Assembly: GCF_000699445.3 (NCBI RefSeq) | Contig: NC_067198.1 | Span: 29,119,536 to 29,183,535 of the forward strand | Source of the DNA: Schistosoma haematobium | Lineage: Eukaryota > Platyhelminthes > Trematoda > Strigeidida > Schistosomatidae | Length of the DNA: 64,000 bases | Reading direction: 5' to 3' | In this document: positions 1 to 22,400 of the stretch, piece by piece | Layout of the letters: every line of letters starts with the position of its first letter | How positions within the stretch are numbered: the stretch's first letter is position 1 | Notes under the pieces: model-generated | Database searches by the model: none | Seen by the model: only the letters and a program-made list of their open reading frames with translations | What the model was told of the DNA's origin: nothing | Program-made: the position numbers and the translations under genes

Positions 1-1647
1 CTTTTATGTTGGTCATTTTCGCTTGACAAACTCCTTTGCAAACATAATCTAACTTGTAACCGTACTTAATGTCGTTTCTATTGACATCTCATTTAAGTGC
101 TTTAGTGAAACCTTTGATATGATCCATTATAATTCTCGAAAACGCTAAAACTTTCAATCAAAGATAATTGACCGTTGGTATGTGGTCGTTGGCCTCTCTT
201 ACCGTACTTGCATCAAGTTATATGAGTTAAAGCATTCTTAGAAGTCCCACCATAACAGAAAGTTCGATTGCAATGACATGTCTTAATATCTAAGCCGTAT
301 TGATTACTACTCGGTTTTAGCGACTGAGGCTCTACTTTGGTCAGTTAGAAGACAAATAACAACAAATTAGGGGCATTAATGTCAGTATCTTTTATTTTCT
401 TACAGTTGTTAGCCATAGGACTACTTTTCCTCAATCACTTGATGTAATCACGGAGTCGCCGACTTTGGTCTCTTATCCTCTAATAAGTTCTGGGAAAAAA
501 ACAGTATCAACAAATTTCACTCAGAAGACATGACTTACAGTAAGGTGTTTCCTTTGGACAATCAGTATATGCCACGATGCTTCCTTATCACCGCCTCCAG
601 CGGTAAGGCCTTTTGTAGTGCAAAGCCGACACACCGAAAATTTTCCTTAAAAAGACCTTGAGCGATCGACCTCAAGCAACTGTGCCCTGGGCTCTGCGGT
701 CACGGTCCCAGGTCGCTAAGACCACCATCGATTCGAATTCTTCTTCAGGTCCCTTCCACGGTGTGAAAAATGGGCTAGTGACAGCCGCCCTCATACCTCT
801 GTCTGCACCTGAGATCATCTCGTTGACGATGGACTTCTTCCCTCACCTTGATATTCTTCTAACTTCATCTAAATAGTGTGTGAATTCCATGTGGCTCATA
901 CTTTAAGATTTAATTTCAATTCGTTGGCCTATTAAGTGCTGTTATACTTAGCTTTTTGTAACTTAAAATGGTGCTATAGGGTTACCAGAATACAGTAGTT
1001 TGTAGTTGGTAAGTCACTCAACCTTCGGCATTCGTGTTGTAGGTCCAAACATCGTCTGCTTACACTGGTTTGAAAAGCTTGAGTAAAATCATTCCGTCTC
1101 ACTCTAAAAGTTGTTGCTCAAAGTTGGGCGTACAAAACTGCTCTTAGTTACCAAGCTATATTAAATCAGGTTGAAATTGCAGCAATCGAAGTGGGATGGA
1201 GTTCGGGCTTGAAATTCAATGAATGAGGGCTATTGAGTTGAAAATCTACTATTGACATCCTGGCGACTCAGTAAACTTTGTTTAGGTATAGATGTTATCA
1301 AGTCATGTTGAGACTAAGTTAGTAATCACTTGTGTTTTGTTCTCTACAATCGACGTTGTGGTTTGCGGTTTACACACTTTCACCGATAACATTTTAGGTC
1401 CGAATTCATTTCTATTTACCCTAATACTATATTAGCAATAAAGCGTGATTCTAGATTACGGTTATACTTTATGGTTTAAAGTATGCCTATGGATTTGGTG
1501 CTTTTGTTTATAGGCTGCAAACAACTTCAGTGTGTTTGATAAGCAACTTCTAATTCACCTAATAAGTATTTTTATTGGAAGTGGAAGCAAAATATGCTGA
1601 CTTTTTTGTGTATATTAATGGGACCAAAATTTTGTCCTTATTTTTAG
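1..1647. other. Upstream region without a recognised gene
   Basis: AT-rich sequence before the first DDX41 exon. I see no exon with convincing homology. Positions about 580-880 are clearly GC-richer than the surroundings and carry an open + frame from 658 to 876 with a non-ATG start; neither strand gives a product I recognise. The last 20 bases are pyrimidine-rich and end in the AG acceptor at 1646-1647. A DDX41 promoter or a small 5' non-coding exon could lie here, but nothing diagnostic is visible. Confidence 0.5.
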
Positions 1648-10811
<9,164 letters not shown>

Positions 10812-12582
10812 CAAATTATCATTATTATCATTATCATCTGATAAGCTGAATACAGCCAAACATTTGATAGTTACTGTAAATAATTCATAAATTTAATTTG
10901 TAAATAAAATCTTCAATTGACGTTCATGCTTTTTCTTTTTCCTTGTCTTGGTTCAAAAGCTTAAATTTCATATTTGTTTTTCTTCAAAATCATGAAAGAA
11001 ATTGTCTCAAGTTTACTATACTGTTATATTACTGCATATACTATATTTAATCATATCTAAATACTGTGATTCACAAATGAAAGTTCATTTTTGGTCTGTA
11101 AATTGTCAGAATATTTTCTTTGTAAATATTTTCTCGGTTCACATTTAGTTGTACTGTATACACGTTTTTTTTACTACTTAGAAACCAATAGTTCTAAAAT
11201 AAATCGAATGAACTTCGATCTGAGAAGAAGGGATTTACTGATTTAGTCACCATACTTTACTGAATTCTTTACTTTCCCTTGGCAAGTAAGTTCTTCATTA
11301 ATTTATTCGAAATGTATTACAGGAAAATATAATCTCTCAGATTAACTCCATCTATTCACTACACTTTCGATGCTAAATTCTTAGATATTGTGAAAATCGG
11401 TATTTGTAACAATTACATACTTCTAATTATCAAACTTTCCGTTATAAAGAAACCTGTAGATTTGTTTGCTACAAAAATAGGATCGTGTATAGTTCACAAC
11501 TTTTGCTCAATTCTATCCTCCGTCCCATTAGTTTCAAAAGTTAAGAGAGTAAATATACTTTATTTCTCTGTTCATTTCAGCCAGTGTATAGAGTTCACTT
11601 TCACATATCTTCCTAATAATTTTCCGATATATATGTGTGTGTTTCCCAATCACTGGATACACATATTTCTCCTCCAGAGAATAACCTATTAGTCATTCGT
11701 TTAGGTTGATGAGGTTGATTTTATATCTATAATAATTATTACTCGCAAATCCTTTCAGTCCTTGGTAATTTAGGAGTAATGGTATTGATGTATTGTATAT
11801 AATCCCCTGAATACAGTATCACTACTTATTCTGATCAAGAAACTTTTTCTTAAAAAGTAATAGTATAAGTCGTTTGGGCTTAAATTGGAAGAATTAATTA
11901 ATATAATTCTTATATTGGAAATCAATAACTAAATAATCCAGTTGCTTGATGTTGTTTCCGTATAAATGTCTGGTCAAAGCTCATCAATTATAAATAAATA
12001 ATAGTTTGTTTTATCCTCAGAAAATGCTTTTTTACATTTGATAGAGATGTAATCTGTATTAAAAACGGGGTAGGACGTATTATTTCATTTATATCAATGT
12101 ATTACTGAAAAGTTAGCCATGTATTATGTTATCATCTAATGAATTATAAATTCTGCATTGAGTCCCAGTTTCAATCCTGAAACTTAATTTTGAAACTGGA
12201 TGAACTGTACAACTAAATAATTTGTGAAAATTCGATAAATTAGAAAACACATTGTTTTTCACACGTCGAGCAAGCTGATAACCAGAGGGAAATGGTAGGT
12301 TGCTTGAATCTTAATGTCCATTAGCTTTACTTGGATAATCGTAACTTGTGTGGCTAGTTAGAATTAATAATAAATGGTTACTGATGATACTAATATATCG
12401 AGATTAGTAAGTTTATTTTGAAAGGGGTGATGTGTACACTGAACAAGAACATTTCGTTTCTTTACAGTTTACAGAACTTTTTGGATGACTATATGTAAAT
12501 AGTTCCGGTTTTCTGTTTGTTTATTTTTTAAAATTAAAGCCAATCCATAATGCAAAAATGTATTAATGTTACTACCATAATA

Positions 12583-12617
<35 letters not shown>

Positions 12618-12842
12618 GTAATTACAATAACAATAGTTCATTAAAAATCCTTATTGCTTAGCTTTACTTTTAACAAAAATAGTACTGACAATAAGATTGT
12701 TTTGGGAGTAGCAGTTAAAATTAAGGTGGAATGAAACATGGTTCACCAATATCATGTATATCTATCTACTTAAAAATAAAAATTGTGTACTGTTATGGAG
12801 AACTGTAAACAGAACCGAGTACCAGAGTTTTCTCCCAGTGTA
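10812..12842. other. Convergent intergenic region
   Basis: Lies between the 3' ends of DDX41 (+) and the membrane-protein gene (-). AT-rich, with an AATA/ATA microsatellite at about 12585-12616. The + frame at 11390-11692 shows no recognisable domain. Confidence 0.7.
10903..10908 (+). terminator. Polyadenylation signal of DDX41
   Basis: AATAAA about 92 nt after the stop codon, inside AT-rich 3' UTR; no other canonical signal lies closer to the stop. Confidence 0.65.
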
Positions 12843-12973
12843 TTATGTTTTATTTTGAACTCGTTTTAGATATCTTGTTATAGTGATCCTTTTTGAGAAA
12901 TACACAGCCAAAATAAGTAGTATTAGCAGTAGTAGTAAGCAAATAACCAGAAGAATTATTGAAATCGGATGTA
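12843..12973 (-). CDS. Membrane protein last exon: transmembrane helix and tail
   Basis: Acceptor CTCCAATATAG precedes TACATCC. With the T left over from the previous exon the frame reads [20 protein letters not shown], then a basic tail and TAA. About 22 hydrophobic residues are followed by SKR, typical of a stop-transfer segment. Confidence 0.68.
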
Positions 12974-15900
12974 CTATATTGGAGAAAAAAGCATAGAGCA
13001 ATTTGAAAGATAACATAGGGTATTTTGTAATAATAATAATAATAATGATTGGTATCAAATGTGCTATATTTTAAATTTCATAAATGTATCAAGATTTATT
13101 TGATGATATTTTTGATACGCGTTTTTAATGCAATCGCTCAATGAAATAGAAAATGGAAGGAACTTGTGATTTCTTTGTTTAGTTTTACTCAACCACTTGG
13201 GTTCAATTCCCGTTAGTTCGATGAATGGGCACGATATGAATCATGACGAGATAAAACTCCAGTCTCATGCCTCCTGTTTTTTATTTGTTTTGATATGTTT
13301 CGTGAAAGTAAGTTGTGATTGATTACTTAGCGAAGGTACATACCCACCCTGTACTTAGTAATATATTTATCTGTATTTTAACTTTGATCTCTCTTCTGAG
13401 TTGCACTTAATGTTGGCTGCTTGCATTCAAGTTAATAAAACTTGGCCGGAATAGTGTATCATGTAGCATAACCTAGTGACGTAATAATATGGTGTTTTAC
13501 TAAGTATCGTAATCTAGTTTGCCCAGTTTGTTATTCGGTGTCGTGTTACTGCATTATCACCAACTAGTAAGTTTCATTTGTATGTTAACTGTTTAGTGGA
13601 GCTTAGTAATTAACACATTTCCGGTTTCAAAAGGTTTCATTTGGCCAATATTTAAAAACCATTAACTAGTAGGCATATAATTTAGTATATTCAAGGATTA
13701 CACTTTTATATGATATTATAGCTGCTTTTAGGGTTGAGCTCAGATATCCTTTCGTTTTTATAAAAAGCTCGTTAATAACTTACATGTACAATACTCTGAA
13801 CGACTATATCCTCCTACTTTTTTCCATCCAAATCTGCATGCGCAACTGATTCCATTCATCGTATTTACGCAATATGAATACGATGGGCAAATCGATTGAC
13901 AATCCTCACATGTTCTTCTCACTGTATTAGCTGGAATGCGAATGGTAAAGAATTAGCCAGATGCATATGCATTGCTTAGGAATAACCAAAAAAGAAATAC
14001 GCTATGTTTGATAATGATTCCAAAGTTTAGTATAGTGACCTAAATCATATTATTCTTCAGAAAATATAAACTGAGTGAAATAATCATAATATTTTGTATT
14101 CCTATCAATTTCACTAACAACAGGCCTACTGTTACTGTATTCCACATAAGATCAAATTTGTAGAGGCTAATTTCCTCTATATCTGACTCCAATAAATTGT
14201 ATCCCGTTAACTGAATATTTAATGCAGGCTAAATCTCCTAGTAGAATCATGGATTTACTCGAGATTATTCAAACGCCCGAACATCAGTTATAGAGATAGT
14301 TTATTATACACATAGTTCCCTTTATCATTTTGAAAAGAGAAAGAACAAACATTCTAGCAGAATAGCATGAATTCATTTTTATTTCGTTGGTTCTCGTCAG
14401 CTGCTTACAACCTGTGATATTTAAAATCAATTAATGGGTTTAAATTACTTACATGAAAGAGTTTGATTGGAAGTTATACTGAAGACATATTCGTATAGTA
14501 TAGTATAGCAAGGGTGTAAATAAATTTAATAGACTGAATATTGTAAATATATACCTTATGTGATGAAAGAACGTTGTGACAACAGTTCAAACGGCTAGTT
14601 TATTGTTAAAAATTGGTAAAATCCGTAAGCACACAGGGAAACCAAGAGTGTGTGTGTGCCTATATGGCTGTTAAAAATCCATATGTATTTATGAGTCATA
14701 ATCAAGTGTGGATAAATTATTAGATGTCTATGTATTGCAACCGATGGGAGAATAGATTAAAGTTGATGTGCAGACATGTGCTCAATCAGACTCACACAGA
14801 AATTTACATAGTGGATTAAGTGTCTAAATTACAGTGAGCAGATAAATAGTACAGCAGTGGAATGGGCTTAATACAAAATAAATGCGTAAGTTTGCATGTT
14901 TCCAAAACAACCAATTAAAACACTACAAAGCCAAATACCATGGTTGAATGAACTATTTTGCTGATTTGAATATTTAAATGAAATACGAGAGCAGAGTGCA
15001 TTAATGATTCAAACACATAATTCGGACGTTCTTGATATAAAGCTAAATAGCAGATTTCTGATTAATGGACCACGATTTATGGAATTCAAATCATAAAGTT
15101 ATTTCTAATTATTCTTACATAGCGTTTTAACGCTACACTAATAATGGTATGTTTATGTGGGTTCATATAGAGGCGGATAACTCATCTATTGAAAGATTTT
15201 GTGAAAATATTTAAAATCAACTAACTTTATCCCTACAGAAAAAAAATGTTGTGACATTTATTTACATCAAAATGTTTCATTAAATGGCGAAGTTCTTTTC
15301 AGTTTCTCATTATTATACAATTAATTCTTATTAATAAGTTGTTTGAAGTGCTATTCAACGATTAATGTGTTACATTTTGTTATGCTTTATTTGATTAGTT
15401 AGTTAGTATTGTGGTGAACGAGAACACAAGTGGGGACAATCGAATGTATTTGAATATAAAATTACAGAACATCTTAGTAAAATCTGAGAACCATACAGTA
15501 TTTAATTGATTTGCAAAATGTCAATCAGTCGTCTCAGACTTCATAATAATTTTTTTATTTCCCAACTAATCATTCTCTGTTCTTGTTCTCTTTCCTTTCA
15601 TCTTCTTAACCTTCTGCCACCAGACATTTCACTTTTGATTAATGACACATACTACTTATATCTGTCGACATCAGTAGCACAACAAAGTATGTTCCCTGAT
15701 TTGCATCGATTCTTCAACTGATTACTATCAAAAGTAAGAATTATTTTCAAGCTGTACAAATCCCTACAAACTATTAGTTTATGTTAATTGACTGAAGAGA
15801 ATGAGCAACCAAGAAAAAACAATTGATTCCTTATAAAAACCTATAGCATTTATTTTTTCCACTAATATTTTGTATGTATGTTATTTTATTAAAAGAAAAC

Positions 15901-16428
15901 TTGTTCCACTGGGGAACGATATTATCTTCCATTATCAGTTCATTCGAGGGCTTAAATTAATAATTCAGTCGTGTGAGCAGCAATTGTTTGGCCACAGTAC
16001 ATCTCATAGTATATCATCTATTGACCAGTATTGTTTTCTTTCATTTTAACAATCGGAAATTTGTTCCAAAAAAAATTCAACTCTATGAAATAAATCAATT
16101 AAAACAGATAAAATAAATAATATTTTGGTAAACTAATGAACATTCAGTTAAATAATAACTTACAAATGATTTTAATATAAGCTTTACTGAAGTTTTTTCC
16201 ATTAATATGAAATTTGTTGTTTTGTTTCAATGTTCCAAGTAGAGTTCCATCAGATAGTTGTGTTGCTTTAATTGAATCATAAACTATATCGGTCACAGCA
16301 AACATGGTTTCTTGATCTGATGGAATAAATTGAACAACACTACAATGAGGCCTTTCATAACTTGGCATTTCCCCGGTTGTTACTTGTTCCATAATCTGAT
16401 TTATTTAAAGCGAATAAACAAAGAAAAT

Positions 16429-16495
<67 letters not shown>

Positions 16496-19400
16496 CTTCA
16501 GTTCTATTTAAGTATAATATAATAGTCAATTAGACTTGTAATCTAAAATAATTGAGAAATATCAAAAATATTTATTTAAAATTCTGTATTAAAAGTTATT
16601 AGAAAGTCCAAAGGATACAAGACTCAATTAATCGTTTCAAAGAAATCAAGCTAATATTACCCTTTTATCGTATGTTCTTATTCAGAAGTTTTGTTATTAT
16701 CTACGGTCATAATTATGATTATATTTTAATAGTTACTACTGTAGAAATTACTTCTTAGTCATATTTTCGCTACCGATTGCTTATGTCTGTCATTTAATCA
16801 AGTTTTCTGGTTGCGGACTAAGGTTTGTATAACTCATTGCTAACTTCTCTTACTGTGAAACAACTCAAGGATGTGTTTTTGAATTATACAGGAAAAAATA
16901 ATTAACACTAAACCTAGGTTAATAGTGCTTCTTGTAAATTGTTTGCAGTCATCTGAAGTCAGACAATTCGATGTGATCTCTGGTCACTTAGAATATAAAC
17001 CATGTTTCAACGTAACAATCAACAGAGTTCGAGGGTTAGGCAATACAATATTGATTGTTGTTCCGTAATCAATCAGTATGAAATTCTTTTCACTGTATAT
17101 GTGGCAATGAAAGTAAAATTATAGTGTTTTGTTGTTCACTAATAAAAATAGATTTAATTGGTGTTAAATTATTTACTTGAAACTAATGACTTAAATGTGG
17201 AAGCGTTAATGCTTTATTGGTGAAAAATAAGGTTATACGATATCCGTACAGTTGTCGATTCGTTGAGACAGTATATGAAAGTAAATATATATAGAACTAC
17301 CAAGGAAATACCATAACTTATCTATGTTAGAGAATTCCATGTTGACAACGATTAAAAATTGAAAAAGCCATAGAACTAATTTCATTCAAAATGTTTCCAC
17401 ATAGATGAACTGTATCTCAACTTTGAGAGTAGAGAGTTCTCAACAGTGATTTTTCTGGTTTAAAATTATCTTTGTATAAACTGTGTACAACTAGTCATTT
17501 AACTATGTTTTTGAATTTAATTTTTGTATAGATAGGTTTAAGGTTATAAAATATTATCGTTATAAATTCGGTAGATATCTACGTTAATCATTGGAATAAT
17601 TTCCCATTGAGCAATCAATAGTTATCTATTGAGATAATATCCATTCGAAAGATTATATATTTAGTTGTAATTAATGGTTCGCTGATATTGGAAAATATTA
17701 TAGGTAAGTGATTATAATATCTAACATCAAAGTAAAGGTGACCCGTAAAAAGTAGTGTCAAACTTTTCTTACAAATTGATAATAAGTATTGGCATAAATT
17801 TAGAATTTCTAAGATTATTAATTGATAAATTATATTAAAAATGAATCATAATTGTGTTTTTTTTCCAGTCTTGTAACTTACAAATTTACAACATCTCTTT
17901 GCAAAATATTCATATCTTTGATTTTCTGCAATTTCATTAAATTTCTTTACTGATAAAGGTTCCATTTGATCGTCTGACATTTCTGCTAGTATCCCGAAAT
18001 GAGTGAATACTAGAAAATTTGAGAAAAATGGGATTCTTTATTAACCATAATACAGTTCATTTTTTCTCGAAACAACAAGCACATAATTCATTAAAAGGGT
18101 TAATATCTCTCATACTCTTGATCATTTAACGAGTGATTGACTACATAATATTTGTGTTATGTCCCGATAAGCATAATGAATGATAACTTTTGGGATCCAT
18201 CTATAGACCGATACTATGCGTATATTTTTATCGTATAATTGTTAAATAACTAAACTATTCATATTCATGTCCTATTATTAGGAGCTTTATTTTGACCTAT
18301 GAATTATTATTATTATACGATTTACCATTCTTGAATTATGCCCTGTCTATTAATTAATACCTCCCTCATTCTTAGTCACTCTTGGCCAAATCTTGTACAA
18401 ATGTTGTTTCCTATTTTATGGTACTATGTGGTCTGTCTGGTTGGTATATAAACCCAGTATGCTTGAAATAAATGGTTCATATTGCAGAGGCTGGGATTGG
18501 TGTTCTGGGCTTAACTGGCTGGGGTAGGCGGAAAGCAGGGTCAATCAGGACTCTAGACTGCTCGCATGTGTTTTATGCGTCATTGGACCGATTGATAATT
18601 CACTGCTCTCTAATTGGCGGTATCGTTACGTTATACATTAACAGGGCACTCAGGCCACAAGTTATAACAATTTGTTTGTTACGTAAAACTATAGAAACTA
18701 TTCCTTCTAAACTGAATGGTGTCAATAGATAAAAATTTTCTTAAAGTATTGTAATCAAGCAAAAAGCAAGGAGATTTTGGTTAACACTGCTTTTTTATTT
18801 GATATCTAGTGATCTTATTTCAAATCGATTATTATTATTTATTTTCAATACTTTAACCTTTGGTTAGGTGATAGTACAGAGATTAGTCCGATTAAAAGAA
18901 AGTTTTAAATTTAGATCTAAGTCAGATTTAGGACACCAATCAAAACAAAAATGCAATCAACAACTTCAATTTAGTTTGTGACATACTATTGGTGCCTAAT
19001 CATGGAGCTGGATCCAGAATCTTCAGGTCATGGAGTGAGCAGTTCATGTTTAAATTACTTACTTACTTACTTATGCCTGTTACTCCCAATGGAACATAGG
19101 CCGCTGACCAGCATTCTCCAACCCACTCTGTCCTGGGCCTTCTTTTCTAGTTCCATCCAATTCTTGTTCATTTGTCTCATGTCTATTTCCATTTCCCGGC
19201 GTAGTGTGTTCTTTGGTCTTCCTCTTTTCCTTTGGCCTTGAGGATTCCATGTGAGGGCTTGTCTTGTGACACAGTTGGGTGCTTTCCTCAATGTGTGTCC
19301 TATCCACTTCCAGCGCTTCTTCCTGATTTCCTCCTCCGCTGGGATCTGGTTTGTTCTCTCCCACAGTTGGTTGTTGCTAATAGTGTCCGGCCAACGGATC

Positions 19401-22400
19401 CGAAGTATTTTGCGTAGACAACTGTTAATAAACACCTGTATCGTCTTGATGATGGCTTTCGTAGTTCTCCAGGTTTCTGCCCCATTTGTATTGAAAATCC
19501 TGACCTTGGTATTGGTTGACAGTTGCTTTGAGTTCCAGATATTCTTCAGTTGTAAATATGCTGCTCTTGCTTTGCCGATCCGCGCCTTCACATCTGCATC
19601 AGATCCACCGTGTTAATCGATGATGCTGCCCAAATATGTAAAGGTTTTTACATCTTCCAAATCTTCTCCGTCAAGTGTGACTCGGTTGTTGCATGTTGTG
19701 TTGTATCGGAGAATTTTGCTTTTCCCTTTGTGTATGTTGAGACCTACTGCTGCTGAGGCTGCTACTACACTGGTCGTCTTCTCCTGCATTTGTTGTTGCG
19801 TTTGGGATAGAAAGGCCAGATCATCTGCGAAGTCTAGATCGTCTAACTGCATCCTAGATGTCCACTGTATCCCGTGTTGCCCTTCAGATGTTGACGTCTT
19901 CATGATCCAGTCGATCACCAGGAGAAAGAGAAAGGGTGAGAGTAAGCAACCTTGCCTGACACCGGTCTTTCCTTCGAACGACTTTGTCAACTCTCCTCCA
20001 TGCACGATTTTGCAGTGTAATCCATCATATGAGTTCTGTATGATATTGACTATCTTCTGAGGCACGCCGTAGTGTCGAAGAAGTTTCCATAGTGTTGTTC
20101 TGTCCACGCTATCAAATGCATTTTCGTAATCAATGAAGTTGATGTAGAGTGATGAATTCCATTCAATTGATTGTTCCACAATGATCCGTAGAGTTGCGAT
20201 TCGGTCTGTACACGATCTATCCTTACGGAATCCTGCCTGTTGGTCACGAAGTTGGGCGTCTACACAGTCCTTCATCCTGTTTAACAATACCCTGTTGAAG
20301 ACTTTTCCCGGTATTGAGAGAAGAGTGATGCCTCTGTAGTTATCACACTTGCTGAAATCGCCTTTCTTCGGTATTTTGATCAGAAGTCCTTCTTTCCAAT
20401 CTTTTGGTACTTGTTCCTCATCCCAAATCTTATTGAAGAGAATGTGGAGTATCCTTGCAGTTGCCGCTACGTCTGCTTTTAGTGCCTCTGCTGGGATGTT
20501 GTCCGGTCCTGCTGCTTTGCCACTCTTGATTTGTCTGATGGCCATGCTGATTTCTTCAATTGTTGGTGGGCCAACATTGATTGGGAGGTCCGTGGGTGCT
20601 GCTTCGATGTTGGGTGGGTTCAGTGGAGCTGGTCGATTCAAGAGTTCTTTGAAGTGTTCTACCCACCTGTTTCGTTGCTCTTCAATGTTGGTGATTACCT
20701 TGCCTTCTTTGCTTTTCACTGGTCGTTCTGGTTTGCGGCGATTTCCGGAGAGTTTCTTTATCGTGTCATACAATTGTCTCATATTTCCTTCTCTTGCAGC
20801 CTTTTCCGCCGCCGTTGCTAAATCTTCCACATATTTACGTTTGTCGTTTCTGATGCTCCTCTTCACTTGTTTGTTCATTTCTGTGTATTCAGCTTGTGTC
20901 TTGGCTTTTTCTGCTCTTGTTCGACTGGTATTGATTGCTGCCTTCTTGTTCCTCCTTTCTTGAATCTTATCGAGTGTATCAACAGTGATCCATTCCTTGT
21001 GATGGTGTTTCTTGTGACCCAGGACCTCATGACATGTTGAAGTGATTGCCTCTTTGATCCCCTTCCAGTTGCTCTCCACAGTAGTTCCTTCTCCATCGAG
21101 TAGATCATGAAAGGCCTGGAACTTGTTGCTGAGGTCTATCTTGAATTTATTGAGTTTGTTAGTATCCTGAAGAAAGGCCGTATTGAACTTTTGTGATATT
21201 TTCCGCCCCATTGTCCAGTGCTTCTTGAGTTTCAATTTCATCTTGGCGACCAGCAAGTGATGATCTGATGCTATATCAGCTCCTCTCTTGGTTCTCATGT
21301 CCTCCATCGTCCTCCTGAACTTTTTGTTGATGCAGATATGGTCGATTTGGTTTTGTGTAGAGTGATCCGGTGAAGTCCATGTGGTTTTGTGTATGCGTTT
21401 ATGTGGGAATATGGTGCCGCCTATGACCAGTTTATTGAAGGCACATAGGTTTGCAAATCTCTCACCATTTTCGTTCCTTTCTCCCAGTCCGTGTCGTCCC
21501 ATGATGTCTTCATATCCAGTGTTGTCCGTTCCAACCTTGGCATTGAAATCTCCCATCAGAATGGTCAGGTCCTTTGTTGGGCACTTCTCGATGATTGACT
21601 GCAGCCTATAGTAGAATTGATCTTTAGCTTCTTCATTGTAGTCGTTGGTAGGCGCATAGCATTAGATGATGTTCATTGAAATACCCTCTTTCTTTGTTTT
21701 GAACGAGGCTTTGATGATCCTTGGTCCATGAGATTTCCATCCTATAAGTGCATTTTGCACTTGTCTGGACAGCATCAATGCAACTCCTTGTGTATGTGGA
21801 GCATTTTCTTCTTCATGGCCGGAGTATAACAGGAACTCTCCTGTAGTTAGTCGTTGTTGTCCAACTTGTGTCCAATGTGTTTCACTGATCCCAAGTACCT
21901 CTAGGTTGTATCTTCTCATTTCTGTAGCAATTTGGAAGGCTCTCCCGGTGTCCCACATTGTACGAACATTCCATGTACCTAAATAAATGGTCGCTCTGGT
22001 TGTCAGAAGGGGCATCGGCCTCGTAACTTCCGAAGGAATTCGGCTTTCATCATGAGGCGTCGTAATTCTTCTAAATGAAGACCTTCTGACTCCCAGGGCA
22101 GAGTTTAAAAGGTTTGAATAATTTTTTCTGGTTAGCGTTTTTTTAGCGAGTTAGTTTTCTACGGGATGGGGACGCTAACCCCATGCCCAACCCTCCTCCC
22201 TTATCCGGGCTTGGGACCAGCAGTAGCCCCCGGAGGGACTCCAGGCGGAGTTTCACGTTTAAATGGTTGGTTCAAAAACTAGTTGCCTATATTTTCAGCT
22301 TCAACCATTAGTAACGTACTGAAATTATTTATTAATGTCAAGTAGATCCTCATACTGTGGTTCCTAACATAAGTCTACAGTTGTCGAACTGATACTGTTA

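Larger units (their letters stand above)
19056..22253 (-). mobile_element. Full-length RTE-clade (SR2-like) non-LTR retrotransposon
   Basis: A 3.2 kb - strand element. It is flanked by catgtttaaat (19045-19055) and cacgtttaaat (22254-22264), an 11-bp target-site duplication with one mismatch. It has a roughly 240 nt 5' leader, one long frame for an APE-type endonuclease and reverse transcriptase, and a 3' end in a short GTAA repeat instead of poly(A). Both features suit the RTE clade, to which schistosome SR2 belongs. The frame has no frameshift but carries two nonsense codons (TAA at 21662-21664 and at 19613-19615), so this copy cannot make the whole enzyme. Confidence 0.88.

Noticed and set aside
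19080..19364. Second - strand frame over the RTE C terminus
   Set aside because: Alternate frame of the real RTE coding sequence; the 983-codon frame carries the motifs.
20349..20963. Open + strand frame of 204 codons
   Set aside because: Lies exactly antisense to the RTE reverse-transcriptase frame; a shadow ORF.
22120..22253. HDV-like ribozyme at the RTE 5' end
   Set aside because: Expected from the clade, but I could not fit the P1-P2-P3-P1.1-P4 order; kept only as a structured leader.
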